Part shown: one piece after another, positions 28,783-37,892 of the stretch
How positions within the stretch are numbered: the first letter of the stretch is position 1
Layout: each line of letters starts with the position of its first letter
From: Ochrobactrum sp. BTU1
GTDB taxonomy: Bacteria; Pseudomonadota; Alphaproteobacteria; Rhizobiales; Rhizobiaceae
Direction of reading: 5' to 3'
NCBI GenBank assembly: GCA_018798825.1
Contig: CP076356.1
Span: 1 to 64,000 of the forward strand
DNA: 64,000 nucleotides
Program-made: the position numbers and the translations under genes
The notes under the pieces: generated by a model
What the model saw: the letters and a program-made list of their open reading frames with translations, nothing else
Told to the model about the DNA's origin: nothing
The model's database searches: none

Positions 28783-28862
28783 AAGGTTGACTGTCCGTTT
28801 TGCAAAATTGGCTGCTATACAGCTGCCCTTCGTTGGCAGCCAGCGGCACGGAGGAGTTTAGC

Positions 28863-29885
28863 ATGACTATCGACATGGATCGGGGTGAGTTGTCCGCCCG
28901 CTACCATCGATTTGCAGTCCGTGAGGCGAGCGGGCGGTCTCCGTTATATGAGCACCTCACAATGAGCGTATCGAACGACGCAGAAGTTCTCAGCTTGATT
29001 GCAACCCTGCCTCAACCAAAGCAGCAGCCCAACCTACTTCTCGCCGCCTACCGCCACCTTTTTGGTGTCCCGGCGAACTACAGCGAGTTCAGGCAAGTTT
29101 TAGTGGATCGCTTCGATGCGGTTCGCTCCATCATGCTGGAGCGCTCGACGCAAACAAACGAACCGGGACGGTGCGCTGTGCTCCTGCCAGTGTTGGCCAG
29201 TCTGCCTCAGCCTCTAGCGCTTTTGGAGGTCGGAGCGTCCGCTGGGCTTTGCCTCTTTCCGGATCGATACGGATACGAGTACCCCTCACGGAGCCTCAAG
29301 CCCTTGGCGGAGGCTAAACCTCATCCCGTGTTCCCATGCACGGCTGCCGCAAATATCCAGATGCCTGACACGCTTCCGCAGATCGTTTGGCGGGCTGGTC
29401 TCGATCTAAATCCCCTGGACGCTGGTGACCCAGAGGAGGCCGCATGGCTCGAGACGCTTATCTGGCCCGAACAGGAAGAGCGCCGCAACCGGCTTCGTTT
29501 GGCACTAGGTATCGTGGCAGAGGAGAGGCCGACGATCGTACAGGGTGATCTCCTGGGACCAGAGTTCGAAGCTCTGTGCAGTCAAGCACCGCAAGACGCC
29601 ACGCTGGTCGTCTTCCATACCGCCGTTCTCGCCTACGTCCCAAGCAACGAAGACCGCATGAGGTTTGCCAACCTAGTCTCCGCGCTGTCAGACATCTGGA
29701 TCTGCAACGAGGCACCGAGCGTCATATCGCATTTTGGCTTCGCCTCCGCAGATGCTCCATCGAAAGGTGCCTTCCTGCTTTCAGTGAATAATCAACCCAC
29801 GGCGTGGACCGACCCACACGGTGCTTGGATTGAAACGATTATGGATTCAACGTCCGCTTCCAAGGAGGAGGCCCGGCCTCACTAA
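28863..29885 (+). CDS. DUF2332-family protein
   Basis: 340 residues when started at 28863, where GGAGGAG gives a strong ribosome site. The sequence has the DUF2332 layout: an N-terminal RYHRFAVREASGRSPLYEHL segment, LPxPKQQPNLLLAAYRHL, then a methyltransferase-like glycine region (LLEVGASAGLCLFPDRYGY), the WRAGLDLNPLD turn and the VVFHTAVLAYVP strand. The family is widespread in actinobacteria and rhizobia; its reaction is not established, though the Rossmann-like core suggests SAM or nucleotide binding. It stands alone between cassettes and is therefore cargo. Confidence 0.82.
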   Translation: MTIDMDRGELSARYHRFAVREASGRSPLYEHLTMSVSNDAEVLSLIATLPQPKQQPNLLLAAYRHLFGVPANYSEFRQVLVDRFDAVRSIMLERSTQTNEPGRCAVLLPVLASLPQPLALLEVGASAGLCLFPDRYGYEYPSRSLKPLAEAKPHPVFPCTAAANIQMPDTLPQIVWRAGLDLNPLDAGDPEEAAWLETLIWPEQEERRNRLRLALGIVAEERPTIVQGDLLGPEFEALCSQAPQDATLVVFHTAVLAYVPSNEDRMRFANLVSALSDIWICNEAPSVISHFGFASADAPSKGAFLLSVNNQPTAWTDPHGAWIETIMDSTSASKEEARPH

Positions 29886-30047
29886 CGGCCGAAACGGGGG
29901 TCGGAAACAACCCTCGATGCCAATCATGCGCCACGCTGGCGATCTTTTGGGCGGTAACTGAAACCAGACTGATCACTTGGGGCTTCCTCAGCGACAGTCA
30001 GGGAAGCTTCCATTTCCCGACGTTCCCGAAGCTGCTATGACCATGTC

Positions 30048-30491
30048 ATGGCGAAAAGTGTACTCAGGTTCTTCTTTGATTATGGTGCAGGAGGCTGTCT
30101 ATGGACAGGTAATGCTGCAACACGTGATAGGCTCGACGTGGGGACTGTCGATGGGGCATCCTTTGATCTTGACAGTCGAGTGCGAAAACCTGCCCGCGTA
30201 GAACTTTCTGAAACGGCTCAAACTTTGCGCGATCAACTGGATTTCGAACACTCCGGTTATCTCAACCCAATGTATCCGCTTGATCCAAGCCTGTGGTCTC
30301 ATACCCTTTGTGATCGTTTCCATGCGAATGTGGACAGATTACCAGCGCTTTTGCGAGAAGAAATTGGAGGGGACTACGACATTTTGGACGAACAAATGCG
30401 ATATATGGAAGATCCGCAGCTAGATGAATATCTGATGGTCAATTCGGGGCTTTCCAGATTGAACGAAATCAAACTTCCAACCGTTCGCTAA
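30048..30491 (+). CDS. conserved hypothetical protein, 147 aa
   Basis: The text is protein-like throughout: SVLRFFFDYGAGGCLWTGN, then ELSETAQTLRDQLDFEHSGY, DPSLWSHTLCDRFHANVDRL and LPALLREEIGGDYDILDEQM, with no signal or membrane segment. I recognise the style of a small cytosolic protein found in proteobacteria but cannot name a function. It is convergent with, and only a few bases from, the recombinase pseudogene at 30497. Confidence 0.65.
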   Translation: MAKSVLRFFFDYGAGGCLWTGNAATRDRLDVGTVDGASFDLDSRVRKPARVELSETAQTLRDQLDFEHSGYLNPMYPLDPSLWSHTLCDRFHANVDRLPALLREEIGGDYDILDEQMRYMEDPQLDEYLMVNSGLSRLNEIKLPTVR

Positions 30492-30496
30492 GGGCC

Positions 30497-31534
30497 TCAA
30501 AGCAGTCGCGATGCCCGTCCGCTGCGCCGCTTGGCATCGTTATAGTAATCGGATGCCTGCTGCACGGAGCGATGGCGCGATTGTTCCATGGCTTCCGGAA
30601 GAGGAATACCGCGATTGGCCGCTTCCGTGAGATAGCCGGAGCGCAAACCATGAGCGGAAAACTCCTCCGGCTTAAGCCCTGCCATTTGCGCACGCTGCTT
30701 GACGATCCGGTTGATGGCGCTGGGTTCGAGCGCTCGTAGAGAAACATTGCCCCAACGATCGATTTTGCGAAACACACTGCCATTTTCGATCTTTGCCACT
30801 TCTAGCCAGCGAGTGAGGGCTTCGACAGGACGGCCGGTCAGATAGACTGTTTCATCGTGATCGGTACCACTGGTTTTGGTGCGTCCGAGATGGATGCCGA
30901 GCGAAGGAGGGGGGAGCCCTCCGCATCGGTGACAGGGACCTGTTTGACAAGCTGTACCGTCCGCAAGCTGGCTACTTCGCTGCGGCGGCGGCCACCGGAA
31001 GCAAAGGCCACCATCAGGATGGCCCGATCGCGCAGCGCTGTCAGATCCTCACCAGAACAGGGTCGCCAGCAATTTGCCCAGAATATCAGCGGTGATGGCA
31101 TTGGCGCTTTTGCGGTTGCGCGGCCGGTTGATGGCGCGCACCGCGAGGCGGATTGCCGATTTGACGGACGGCGATGAAAACGATCCTTCCAGCCCGCGCC
31201 AGCGGGTCAGCGTCGACCAGTTGGCAAGACGACGACGGACCGTTGCCGGTGCATGTGGCCCCGATACGCGCAGAAAGCCTTGTTGGCGCAATTCCTCTTC
31301 CACGTCGGCCGGCATGCCGTGACTGGGTTCGACCGCGCGTTGCTCTGGCCGCCACAGATGATGGGCGACAAATTTCAGCACCAGGGCTTCAGGTGCCGGA
31401 AAGGGGAGTGGGCTGCCGGTTGCAGCCATCGACCAGGCTTCGAGATAGGCCAGATCCGAAGTCAGCGCGCGCAGGGTGTTTTCGCCCATGCCTTCATTGA
31501 CCAGATGGCACAGGGTTTCGATATCCTGATCGGT
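30497..31534 (-). pseudogene. tyrosine recombinase copy 2 (5'-truncated, frameshifted)
   Basis: Three frame segments together give residues from about 45 to the C-terminus of the intact copies: GMGENTLRALTSDLAYLEAW to ILGKLLAT (31049-31489), LTALRDRAILMVAFASGGRR (30838-31101) and MAKIENGSVFRKIDRWGNVS to the end (30497-30799). A base insertion near 31066 and a deletion near 30915 break it. Similarity to the other copies stops at about 31534, inside the TDQDIETL region, and no toxin-antitoxin genes or start remain. Confidence 0.85.
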
Positions 31535-31928
31535 AATCTCAACGCCATGGCGAGGCGCCCGCTGGGTCAGGTTGCAGGGCTAGGTGCATCCCTAATAGCT
31601 TCAGGATTGAGCCTCGTCGCCACGCCTTTTCGCCATAGGCTTGGGTGCCGCCGCAGTCGTGCTCGGAGAATTGTCGTTTCGCGTCGGCGACGCTCCAGTC
31701 GTACCCATTGTTTCTAGCGGAGAGAATAGGCACAGCAGATAGCCCGATTACCATTGCATCTCACCAGTCTAGGGACATCGGCTGGTGTCCAGAAATTCAT
31801 GCGGCTTTCATACCACATCACCTGAAATTATCTGCCTGATTAGTCTTCTTGTTTTCATTACAGGAGCGCTCGAAACGACCGAAAATGGGTATTTGTGACG
31901 TAACTAGTCAGTAGTTTCGTAAGCGATT
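31535..31928. other. non-coding, nothing recognised
   Basis: DNA beyond the broken 5' end of recombinase copy 2. The minus-strand frame 31539-31754 has no family match. I see no remnant of a toxin-antitoxin pair, so this flank is not the original one. Confidence 0.45.
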
Positions 31929-32519
31929 TTACCGTTTTCGGCATGTGCATGCCTCATAGCCTCCGGCAAATAGTCGGCCAGGTTTCATACCGATGTGAGC
32001 AGGAACGTCGAGCAAAGTTGTAACACGCAGCGCCTTGGCCATGGCAATTGAAGCCTCTGCACAAATGGTGGCATCTTCGGCAGCATTATGATGTTTGAAG
32101 CTCAATCCCAAATAACTGGCCAGTACATTTAATTTATGTGACGACAGATCGGGCCAGACCTTTTGCGCCATTTTGACCGAGCAAAGATATTGAAGCGCGG
32201 GATAGCTCTGTCGGTATTGATCAAGACACGCACGCCAGACACTGAAATCAAATGAAGCGTTATGCGCAATCATTGTTGCGCCGCAGAAATCATCGGCAAA
32301 CTCACTCATAACTTCAGGAAATTCAGCCGCATCTTCGACATATTCCGGTCTAATGCCATGAATGGCGATGTTAAAAGAAGAAAAGCGCATCTCTTTGGGG
32401 CGGATCAATCGTTCGACGACACGCATAACGCGGCCGTTTTCAATCCATGCCAAGCCCACTGAGCAGGCGCTTCCCCGCTGTTCATTTGCGGTTTCAAAAT
32501 CAACGGCAATAATTTTCAA
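31929..32519 (-). CDS. DnaQ-like 3'-5' exonuclease
   Basis: A 196-residue DEDDh exonuclease of the DNA polymerase III epsilon type. Motif ExoI is DFETAN (D7, E9), ExoII is IAHNASFDFSVW and ExoIII is HNAAEDATICAEA. Members trim 3' ends of DNA or RNA; stand-alone versions often serve in repair or RNA turnover. A YxGLSFKHHNAAEDA segment gives the active-site His. The C-terminus has CTCRKR. The gene lies alone between recombinase relics and is probably cargo. Confidence 0.85.
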   Translation of the reverse strand: MKIIAVDFETANEQRGSACSVGLAWIENGRVMRVVERLIRPKEMRFSSFNIAIHGIRPEYVEDAAEFPEVMSEFADDFCGATMIAHNASFDFSVWRACLDQYRQSYPALQYLCSVKMAQKVWPDLSSHKLNVLASYLGLSFKHHNAAEDATICAEASIAMAKALRVTTLLDVPAHIGMKPGRLFAGGYEACTCRKR

Positions 32520-32662
32520 GTTGCGCTCCAGCTATTGTTTAAGCTGTTTAAGTCTAAGCTCGACAATTGGCAAACGTGGACGGCCAGCAGAAACTGAGGC
32601 ACATCCTCAAATTCCAGCGAAAGGAAAACGGGATTTCTGAACTGCGTCGACTACCGATCAAC

Positions 32663-32830
32663 TCATACGATCAGCCTTGCCGCTTTTCCTGATTTGCATT
32701 CAGCATAATTGTAGTAGTGCGCTGCGTGATTGACGGATTTATGCTGCGACTGCTGCATAAACTCGGACAGGGAATGCCGTTGCGGGCGGCTTGTGTGAGA
32801 TTGCCAAAGCGCCGGCCTCCAAACTTTGAG
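32663..32830 (-). pseudogene. diverged 3' remnant of the tyrosine recombinase family
   Basis: SLSEFMQQSQHKSVNHAAHY and YNYAECKSGKAARLI match the C-terminal LPEAMEQSRHRSVQQASDYY and NAKRRSGRASRLI of the intact copies. Before it, in a shifted frame, FGNLTQAARNGIPCP matches SGYLTEAANRGIPLP. It is clearly older than the other copies. Nothing of the N-terminal part is visible. Confidence 0.7.
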
Positions 32831-33141
32831 ATTATCCTGCTTCTTGCAGAATAGTGCGGATAGGCAGTTGTGCTGTACCAAGATATCCTGCAACCATCCT
32901 GGTGATATGCTCCACAATATCGGCTTCATCGGAAAGTGAGTGGCCGCAGTCATTGAGAACGATGGCATGGGTCAATGTCTCTATTGGACAGTGTAGCCAG
33001 CATCTTGTCGACCATTGTTCCGAACTCCCCCGAGACTCACGTGGATCAAGTATCGTGAGCACCGTTTCGACAGAACTTGTGGCTGCACTAAAGCCGGGCT
33101 AGCATCGGCTCAACTGCTTTCCCGTTCTGCCCCCCGAATCT
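32831..33141. other. non-coding, nothing recognised
   Basis: The gap before the Imm11-like gene. Frames here are short and without family signals. Confidence 0.45.
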
Positions 33142-33807
33142 ATGATGGAAGCCACCGTGAACGAACCGACCGCCATTGAAATTTCAGTCGCAGCCGCATC
33201 TCATAAGGGCGAATTTTTCCTAGTCGATGCCGGCTTCTTGGGCAACGGCAGGGTCCCCGGCATAGAAATCGCCAACGAAGAGAAGCTGGTCCAGCCGGGG
33301 ATGAATGTCGTCTCGCGTCCTAACGGAATGCCAGATCAGTATCCGGAGCGTCCCCACCTGGTTCATGTACCGGAGAAGGGCGGAATGCCACGCGATCTGG
33401 AAGAATTCGCTGGCATATGGATTGTGTCGGAGCCTTTGAAGCAACTGTTTGAGCAGATGGACGCCGAGGCGTTTGCATTTATGGCATGCGACTTCAGCCT
33501 TGCTGACGGGAGCCTCGGTCCTCAGTACTACCTAGGCAATGTGCTGCGCAGACTCGATGCCCTGGATGAAGCCTCCTCTCGCGTAAGGATCAAGCTCGAC
33601 CACAATTATCAGACCGGCGAGGACGAGAAACTTTATAGCCTCGTCGGCGGAGCCAGCTTGGTGTTCAAACCGGATGTTGTGGGAGATGCCCATATCTTCC
33701 GCCAGGATCGCATGGGAGCACCTCCCATCTGCGACCGCGCCATGTTTGATGCATTGAGTGCGGCCAACTACTCCGGCGTACGGCTGCGCGATGTAGCCGA
33801 TATCTAA
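33142..33807 (+). CDS. Imm11-like (DUF1629) immunity protein
   Basis: 221 residues with the DUF1629/Imm11 layout: LVQPGMNVVSRPNGMPDQYP, PEKGGMPRDLEEFAGIWIVS, EPLKQLFEQMDAEAFAFMAC and a C-terminal HIFRQDRMGAPPICDRAMFD. Proteins of this family protect against polymorphic (contact-dependent or type VI) toxins by binding them in the cytosol. No toxin gene with a matching C-terminal domain is visible nearby, so it looks like an orphan immunity gene. The start codon pair ATGATG leaves the first residue uncertain. The gene is cargo between recombinase loci. Confidence 0.75.
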   Translation: MMEATVNEPTAIEISVAAASHKGEFFLVDAGFLGNGRVPGIEIANEEKLVQPGMNVVSRPNGMPDQYPERPHLVHVPEKGGMPRDLEEFAGIWIVSEPLKQLFEQMDAEAFAFMACDFSLADGSLGPQYYLGNVLRRLDALDEASSRVRIKLDHNYQTGEDEKLYSLVGGASLVFKPDVVGDAHIFRQDRMGAPPICDRAMFDALSAANYSGVRLRDVADI

Positions 33808-34091
33808 GAAGGACCCCTTTAAACGGATTCTTGAATGAGGTTTGTGCGCATGGTCGAGGCACCGGTTTTTCAGGGGCACCATCTGAGAACGCGGCATCCA
33901 TGCACTCAGACGGCAAATCCAAGGACTGAGCGTCTGCCTGGATCGGTCTCACCTGGCTGAGCAAGGCCCGAACTATTCGTTCAAAAACCAATGACGATGG
34001 CTCCAAATTGTTCATTGAAAGCTATCACGTGGTCGGGCCACGTGCGGATGGTCGCCTCTCAACCCCGATGTCAGACATCTGGGCTGGACTT

Positions 34092-35234
34092 TCAAATCAA
34101 CCTTGACGCGCGTCCGCTGCGCCGTTTGGCGTTGTTGTAATAGTCGGACGCTTGCTGCACGGAGCGATGGCGCGATTGTTCCATGGCTTCCGGAAGAGGA
34201 ATACCGCGATTGGCCGCTTCCGTGAGATAGCCGGAGCGCAAACCATGAGCGGAAAACTCCTCCGGCTTAAGCCCTGCCATTTGCGCACGCTGCTTGACGA
34301 TCCGGTTGATGGCGCTGGGTTCGAGCGCTCGTAGAGAAACATTGCCCCAACGATCGATTTTGCGAAACACACTGCCATTTTCGATCTTTGCCGCTTCCAG
34401 CCAGCGGTTAAGGGCTTCGACGGGCCGGCCGGTCAGATAGACGGTTTCATCGTGATCGGCACCACTGGTTTTGGTGCGACCGAGATGGATGCCAAGAGAG
34501 GGGAGGGAGGAACCATCTTCGTCAGCGACAGGCACCTGTTTGACAAGCTGTTCTACGCGCAAGCCGGCGACTTCGCTGCGCCTGCGCCCGCCTGAGGCAA
34601 AGGCCACCATCAGGATAGCTCGGTCGCGCAAAGCGGTCAGATCCTCGCCGGAACAGGTCGCGAGCAACTTGCTCAGAATATCGCCGGTAATGGCATTGGC
34701 GCTCTTGCGGTTGCGCGGCCGGTTGATGGCGCGCACCGCGAGGCGGATTGCCGATTTGACGGACGGCGATGAAAACGATCCTTCCAGACCTCGCCAGCGG
34801 GTCAGCGTCGACCAGTTGACGAGACGACGACGGACCGTTGCCGGTGCATGCGGCCCGGATACACGCAGAAAGCCTTGTTGGCGCAATCCTTCTTCCACGT
34901 CAGCCGGCATGCCGTGACCGGGATCGACCGCGCGTTGCTCTGGCCGCCACAAATGATGGCCGACAAATTTCAGCACCAGGGCTTCAGGTGCCGGAAAGGG
35001 GAGTGGGCTGCCGGTTGCAGCCATCGACCAGGCTTCGAGATAGGCCAGATCCGAAGTCAGCGCGCGCAGGGTGTTTTCGCCCATGCCTTCATTGACCAGA
35101 TGGCGCAGCGTCTCGACATCTTCATCGGTCAAAATGCCGGCCAGCATGTCGCGGCGGTTCATCGGCAAGACAGCGGCAATCGTATCTAAAGTCTCGGTGC
35201 GTTTTTCAATCGAACTTGACGACGAGCTGCTCAT
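34092..35234 (-). CDS. tyrosine recombinase, cassette 2 (intact)
   Basis: An intact 380-residue tyrosine site-specific recombinase. The N-terminal core-binding region includes LTDEDVETLRHLVNEGMGEN and TLRALTSDLAYLEAW. The catalytic domain has Arg in FASGGRRRSEVAGLR, a beta-hairpin Lys in HLGRTKTSG, H330-G-L-R333, H356 (SRHRS) and the nucleophile Tyr at 365 or 366. Its ATG overlaps the stop of the upstream antitoxin-like gene by 4 nt (ATGA), making it the last gene of a four-gene operon. The family is common on rhizobial plasmids. Target sites are not known. Near-identical blocks in copies 1, 2 and 4 show recent duplication. Confidence 0.93.
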   Translation of the reverse strand: MSSSSSSSIEKRTETLDTIAAVLPMNRRDMLAGILTDEDVETLRHLVNEGMGENTLRALTSDLAYLEAWSMAATGSPLPFPAPEALVLKFVGHHLWRPEQRAVDPGHGMPADVEEGLRQQGFLRVSGPHAPATVRRRLVNWSTLTRWRGLEGSFSSPSVKSAIRLAVRAINRPRNRKSANAITGDILSKLLATCSGEDLTALRDRAILMVAFASGGRRRSEVAGLRVEQLVKQVPVADEDGSSLPSLGIHLGRTKTSGADHDETVYLTGRPVEALNRWLEAAKIENGSVFRKIDRWGNVSLRALEPSAINRIVKQRAQMAGLKPEEFSAHGLRSGYLTEAANRGIPLPEAMEQSRHRSVQQASDYYNNAKRRSGRASRLI

Positions 35235-35485
35235 TTCGGCAGTCCGTTCTCGTCATATAGTTCATCATGGTTCGAAGCCTGGTGCGTGTACGCAGGCCTT
35301 CCCATAAGCGCCAGCGCCCAGACTTCATCCCATGTACCTTGGCCGTTCTGCGAAATTGGCACGATCGCGGCGATAGGATCGCCAGCTCGACAGATGACAA
35401 CCTCGTCATCGCGCAAAACGAAGTCAATTAGTTCGTCAAATCGCTCCGCTGCCTCGGCAATGTCCACGAATACCTTCACCGCCAC
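35231..35485 (-). CDS. second Phd-type antitoxin-like protein
   Basis: 84 residues starting AVKVFVDIAEAAERFDELID, then DEVVICRAGDPIAAIVPI, a Phd-like fold. It ends HDELYDENGLPK, a tail nearly identical to that of the unrelated antitoxin at 44477-44740 (HDDLYDEHGLPR). It lies 5 bp after the PIN toxin and overlaps the recombinase by 4 nt. Whether it neutralises the PIN toxin, a lost toxin, or regulates the recombinase is not clear. Confidence 0.8.
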   Translation of the reverse strand: MAVKVFVDIAEAAERFDELIDFVLRDDEVVICRAGDPIAAIVPISQNGQGTWDEVWALALMGRPAYTHQASNHDELYDENGLPK

Positions 35486-35490
35486 TACCC

Positions 35491-35868
35491 TTACCAGACG
35501 CGCTCATGCAGAATCGCGTCGAACGCCAGATCCGCCGAGATGAAAGTGCAGTGCTCAAGCCGCGCCTGAGCGGCAAGAATCCGGTCCCACGGATCGCGAT
35601 GTTCCCAATCAAAATTTGCTGCCAGTTCGGCATGCAGATCGGTGATGGCTAGTGTTTGCAGGCCGCTTCCCGTGACGGCTGCCCGCAGTTCCTGGGGCTT
35701 GAGATCAAGCTTGTTCAGGCGCATCTTGTTCTCCAGCTCATAGAACGTGACCGCACTGACGAGGATAGCATTTGCCTTGTCCTCGATCAGCGATCGTGCC
35801 TTTGTGGACAGGCGATCACTACCGATTGTCCACCAGTAGACGGCGTGGCTGTCGAGCAGGATTTTCAT
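35491..35868 (-). CDS. vapC: PIN-domain toxin
   Basis: 125 residues, PIN fold with D6 (LLDSHAVYW), E44 (TFYELENK), D92/D95 (RDPWDRILAAQA) and D113 (SADLAF). This is the subgroup whose first motif reads LLDTHxLLWW and which pairs with Phd-type antitoxins. It should be a ribonuclease toxin. Its ATG overlaps the upstream antitoxin stop by 4 nt. A second antitoxin-like gene follows, so the toxin is sandwiched. Confidence 0.9.
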   Translation of the reverse strand: MKILLDSHAVYWWTIGSDRLSTKARSLIEDKANAILVSAVTFYELENKMRLNKLDLKPQELRAAVTGSGLQTLAITDLHAELAANFDWEHRDPWDRILAAQARLEHCTFISADLAFDAILHERVW

Positions 35869-36158
35869 TGCGTGTTTTCGCTATTGTTGGATTTGCCTTG
35901 CCAGACGCCGGTATCATCATTCCAGTCTCCGGCATCGATCGCCGCCTGCTCTGCATCAACTGTATCGAACAGGTCGTCGGGCAGGCGACGATGGCGCAAC
36001 AGGCCAAAAGGGCGCTTGCCACCGTCCGCTGCTGGACCGATGCGGGCGTAAACTTCGTTGCCACGCATGATGATGATCTCTTCGCCCTGGTTGGCGCGAT
36101 CAAGGACTTCGGCGAAATTCTTGCGGGCTTCGCTGATCTTGTAGCTTGTCTGGGGCAT
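35865..36158 (-). CDS. Phd/YefM-type antitoxin
   Basis: 97 residues: YKISEARKNFAEVLDRANQG, then EEIIIMRGNEVYARIGPA is a canonical Phd/YefM DNA-binding half. The C-terminal part (LPDDLFDTVDAEQAAIDAGD, then WNDDT) is acidic and should bind the PIN toxin encoded next. It heads the operon and likely autoregulates. Repeat R3 begins 74 bp before its start. Confidence 0.88.
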   Translation of the reverse strand: MPQTSYKISEARKNFAEVLDRANQGEEIIIMRGNEVYARIGPAADGGKRPFGLLRHRRLPDDLFDTVDAEQAAIDAGDWNDDTGVWQGKSNNSENTQ

Positions 36159-36231
36159 CAGGGCCTCCGAAATTGGTCGTACGCCATTGATACCATTGTT
36201 TTACAGCACGTACAAGTTCCGCGTACACATC

Positions 36232-36345
36232 GCCTCCGATAACCAATATAATCATGTACTTTCCGAACTAAGGTTGCCAACAACGCGCATGGGTTCCAGA
36301 CGGCGGCCGTCTGTGAGCTCTGACGGATAGTCAAGAACTGCTCCG
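36232..36345 (+). repeat. dispersed repeat, copy R3 (cassette 2, partial)
   Basis: Begins CCTCCGATAACCAATATAAT, then TACTTTCC, GGTTGCCAACAACGCGCATG, GGTTCCAGACGGCGGCCGTC and ATAGTCAAGAAC. It carries the first half of R1/R2 and stops where the others go on to the GCAGACATTCAC half. Confidence 0.75.
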
Positions 36346-36405
36346 CCCATCTGCTGTTTAACCTGACGATGTAAATCGCTCTCGCCTCGTTTAAGGTGGT
36401 CGGTG

Positions 36406-36624
36406 ATGGATACCTTCAACGCGCTGGGAGGAGGACGTGGTGTGCAATACATTGATCAGGTGATAATGTTTGCTGCGGGCATATGGATGAGTCTGGTCGG
36501 CTTTCGCCACATCAAATTCGACAGCCATCAGGAACGGTTCAATCACCTTGTTCGGCAATTTAAGTGGATGGGCCCGCTGTTAGTTCTGATTGCTGTTGTG
36601 CTGGTCTTTGCACCGCGACAATAA
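36406..36624 (+). CDS. small two-helix membrane protein
   Basis: 72 residues with two hydrophobic segments (IDQVIMFAAGIWMSLVGF and MGPLLVLIAVVLVFA) separated by a polar stretch with HQERFNHLVRQFKW. It is probably an inner membrane protein of unknown role. The ATG at 36406 is used; an in-frame GTG precedes it. No partner genes are adjacent. Confidence 0.6.
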   Translation: MDTFNALGGGRGVQYIDQVIMFAAGIWMSLVGFRHIKFDSHQERFNHLVRQFKWMGPLLVLIAVVLVFAPRQ

Positions 36625-36874
36625 AGTGGGCGCCGGGCAAGTGTTCGGGCAGGCCGGAGGTAGGCCGTCAGCTATTTATCCGACTGGCGGATGATCTGCG
36701 AGAATTCCTTCTCTGGTATTGTCCTGCTGAAGGCGATTACAGGCGGTTCCCGCATAAAAAATTGCGGTGGTTGCTTCGCGTCGGCCGGACAGTAGCCTTC
36801 GATCTTAATTCGAGACGTTCGGGCTCGCTGTCAGTTGCTTTTGAAGCAGAATCCAATTGGCGATGGCGCCGGCC

Positions 36875-37783
36875 CTACAGAGTTCCCGCGCCAGCTCGAC
36901 GAACGAGTTCGTCCACTACAACACGGACCCTCGGCAGCATGGTGCGGGTCGCTGGCCAAACCGCATTGAACGGAGACCGCACACGGCAACGATCCGGTAG
37001 CACCACGACCAGCTCACCCCTATCGATGCAAGACTGAACAAGTGACTGCGGCATTTGACACAAGCCAAAGCCTGCTGTTGCCATTGCGATGATAACCTCG
37101 CCATCGCTGGCTTGGTAGGTTGCCGGCGGGTCAAAAGACAGGATACGGTTCTCCTCGTCGAGAAAGCGCCAGGAAGTTGGTCGCTCAGGCTGGCTTCCCA
37201 AAATACAGGCGTGACGATGCAGGTCATTCTGGTTCACCGGCACACCGTGCGCTTCTAGATAGCTGGGCGCTGCACAAAGAAGCAGGCGTTGTGATCCTAG
37301 GGGGCGGGCAGCGATGTCGGCGCGATCCGGCAGCTCGCCGAACCGAAGGCACAGATCCACTCCTTCCTCCACGGGATCGATGATCCGATCCGAAAAGCTC
37401 GCTGCCAGGCGTAGATCGGGGTGTGCCCTGAGAATATCCAGTAGGACCGGCATGGCGACCAGACGACCAAATGCCGCCGGCATATCTACACGGAGTATAC
37501 CCCGCACCGTACTTGCCTTCGAGCGGGCAGCGTCCTCCGCCGAACGTAGCTGATCAAGTGCGGCCTCGGCTTGCTCGAGATAAGCCGCGCCCTCCGGTGT
37601 CAGTGACAGCCGCCGTGTCGTCCTATGCAGCAGCTTGACGCCAAGCCGGTTTTCGAGTTGCACCACCGATTTGGCGGCGGCTGACTTGGTAATACCAAAC
37701 CGAGCGGCAGCCGCAGTGAACGACCCGGATCTTACCGCGCTGATGAAGACTTCGACGCCAGCGAAAGTGTTTGTGATAGCCAT
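36875..37783 (-). CDS. LysR-family regulator of the OYE gene
   Basis: 302 residues when started at ITNTFAGVEVFISAVRSGSF (ATG 37783); the longer frame upstream is the divergent promoter. The N-terminal winged helix (FTAAAARFGITKSAAAKSVV, then LENRLGVKLLHRTTRRLSLT) and a type 2 periplasmic-binding-protein-like effector domain with GLCQMPQSLV are typical. It is transcribed away from the OYE gene with 109 bp between starts. The 16-bp palindrome there is the likely binding site. Such regulators usually respond to electrophiles or substrates of the reductase. Confidence 0.9.
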   Translation of the reverse strand: MAITNTFAGVEVFISAVRSGSFTAAAARFGITKSAAAKSVVQLENRLGVKLLHRTTRRLSLTPEGAAYLEQAEAALDQLRSAEDAARSKASTVRGILRVDMPAAFGRLVAMPVLLDILRAHPDLRLAASFSDRIIDPVEEGVDLCLRFGELPDRADIAARPLGSQRLLLCAAPSYLEAHGVPVNQNDLHRHACILGSQPERPTSWRFLDEENRILSFDPPATYQASDGEVIIAMATAGFGLCQMPQSLVQSCIDRGELVVVLPDRCRVRSPFNAVWPATRTMLPRVRVVVDELVRRAGAGTL

Positions 37784-37826
37784 CCTACGCGCCTCGATTG
37801 ACATCCTCAAGTATACGATTTGGCGA

Positions 37827-37842
37827 ACAATTGCGCAATTGT
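37827..37842. promoter_or_regulatory. 16-bp palindrome in the LysR/OYE divergent promoter
   Basis: ACAATTGCGCAATTGT is a perfect inverted repeat, and it sits inside a wider imperfect one (GGCGAAC...GTCGCC). Position between divergent genes suggests the LysR binding site. Confidence 0.6.
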
Positions 37843-37892
37843 CGCCATGTCTGCGCGCGGTTATATCTGCTCTCAGTCCAAAGGAGTTATAG

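Noticed and set aside
26650..31534. Programmed frameshifting in the recombinase copies
   Set aside because: Intact copies at 34092 and 42937 read straight through the same positions, so the shifts are mutations; only the IS630 frameshift has a slippery heptamer in the expected place.
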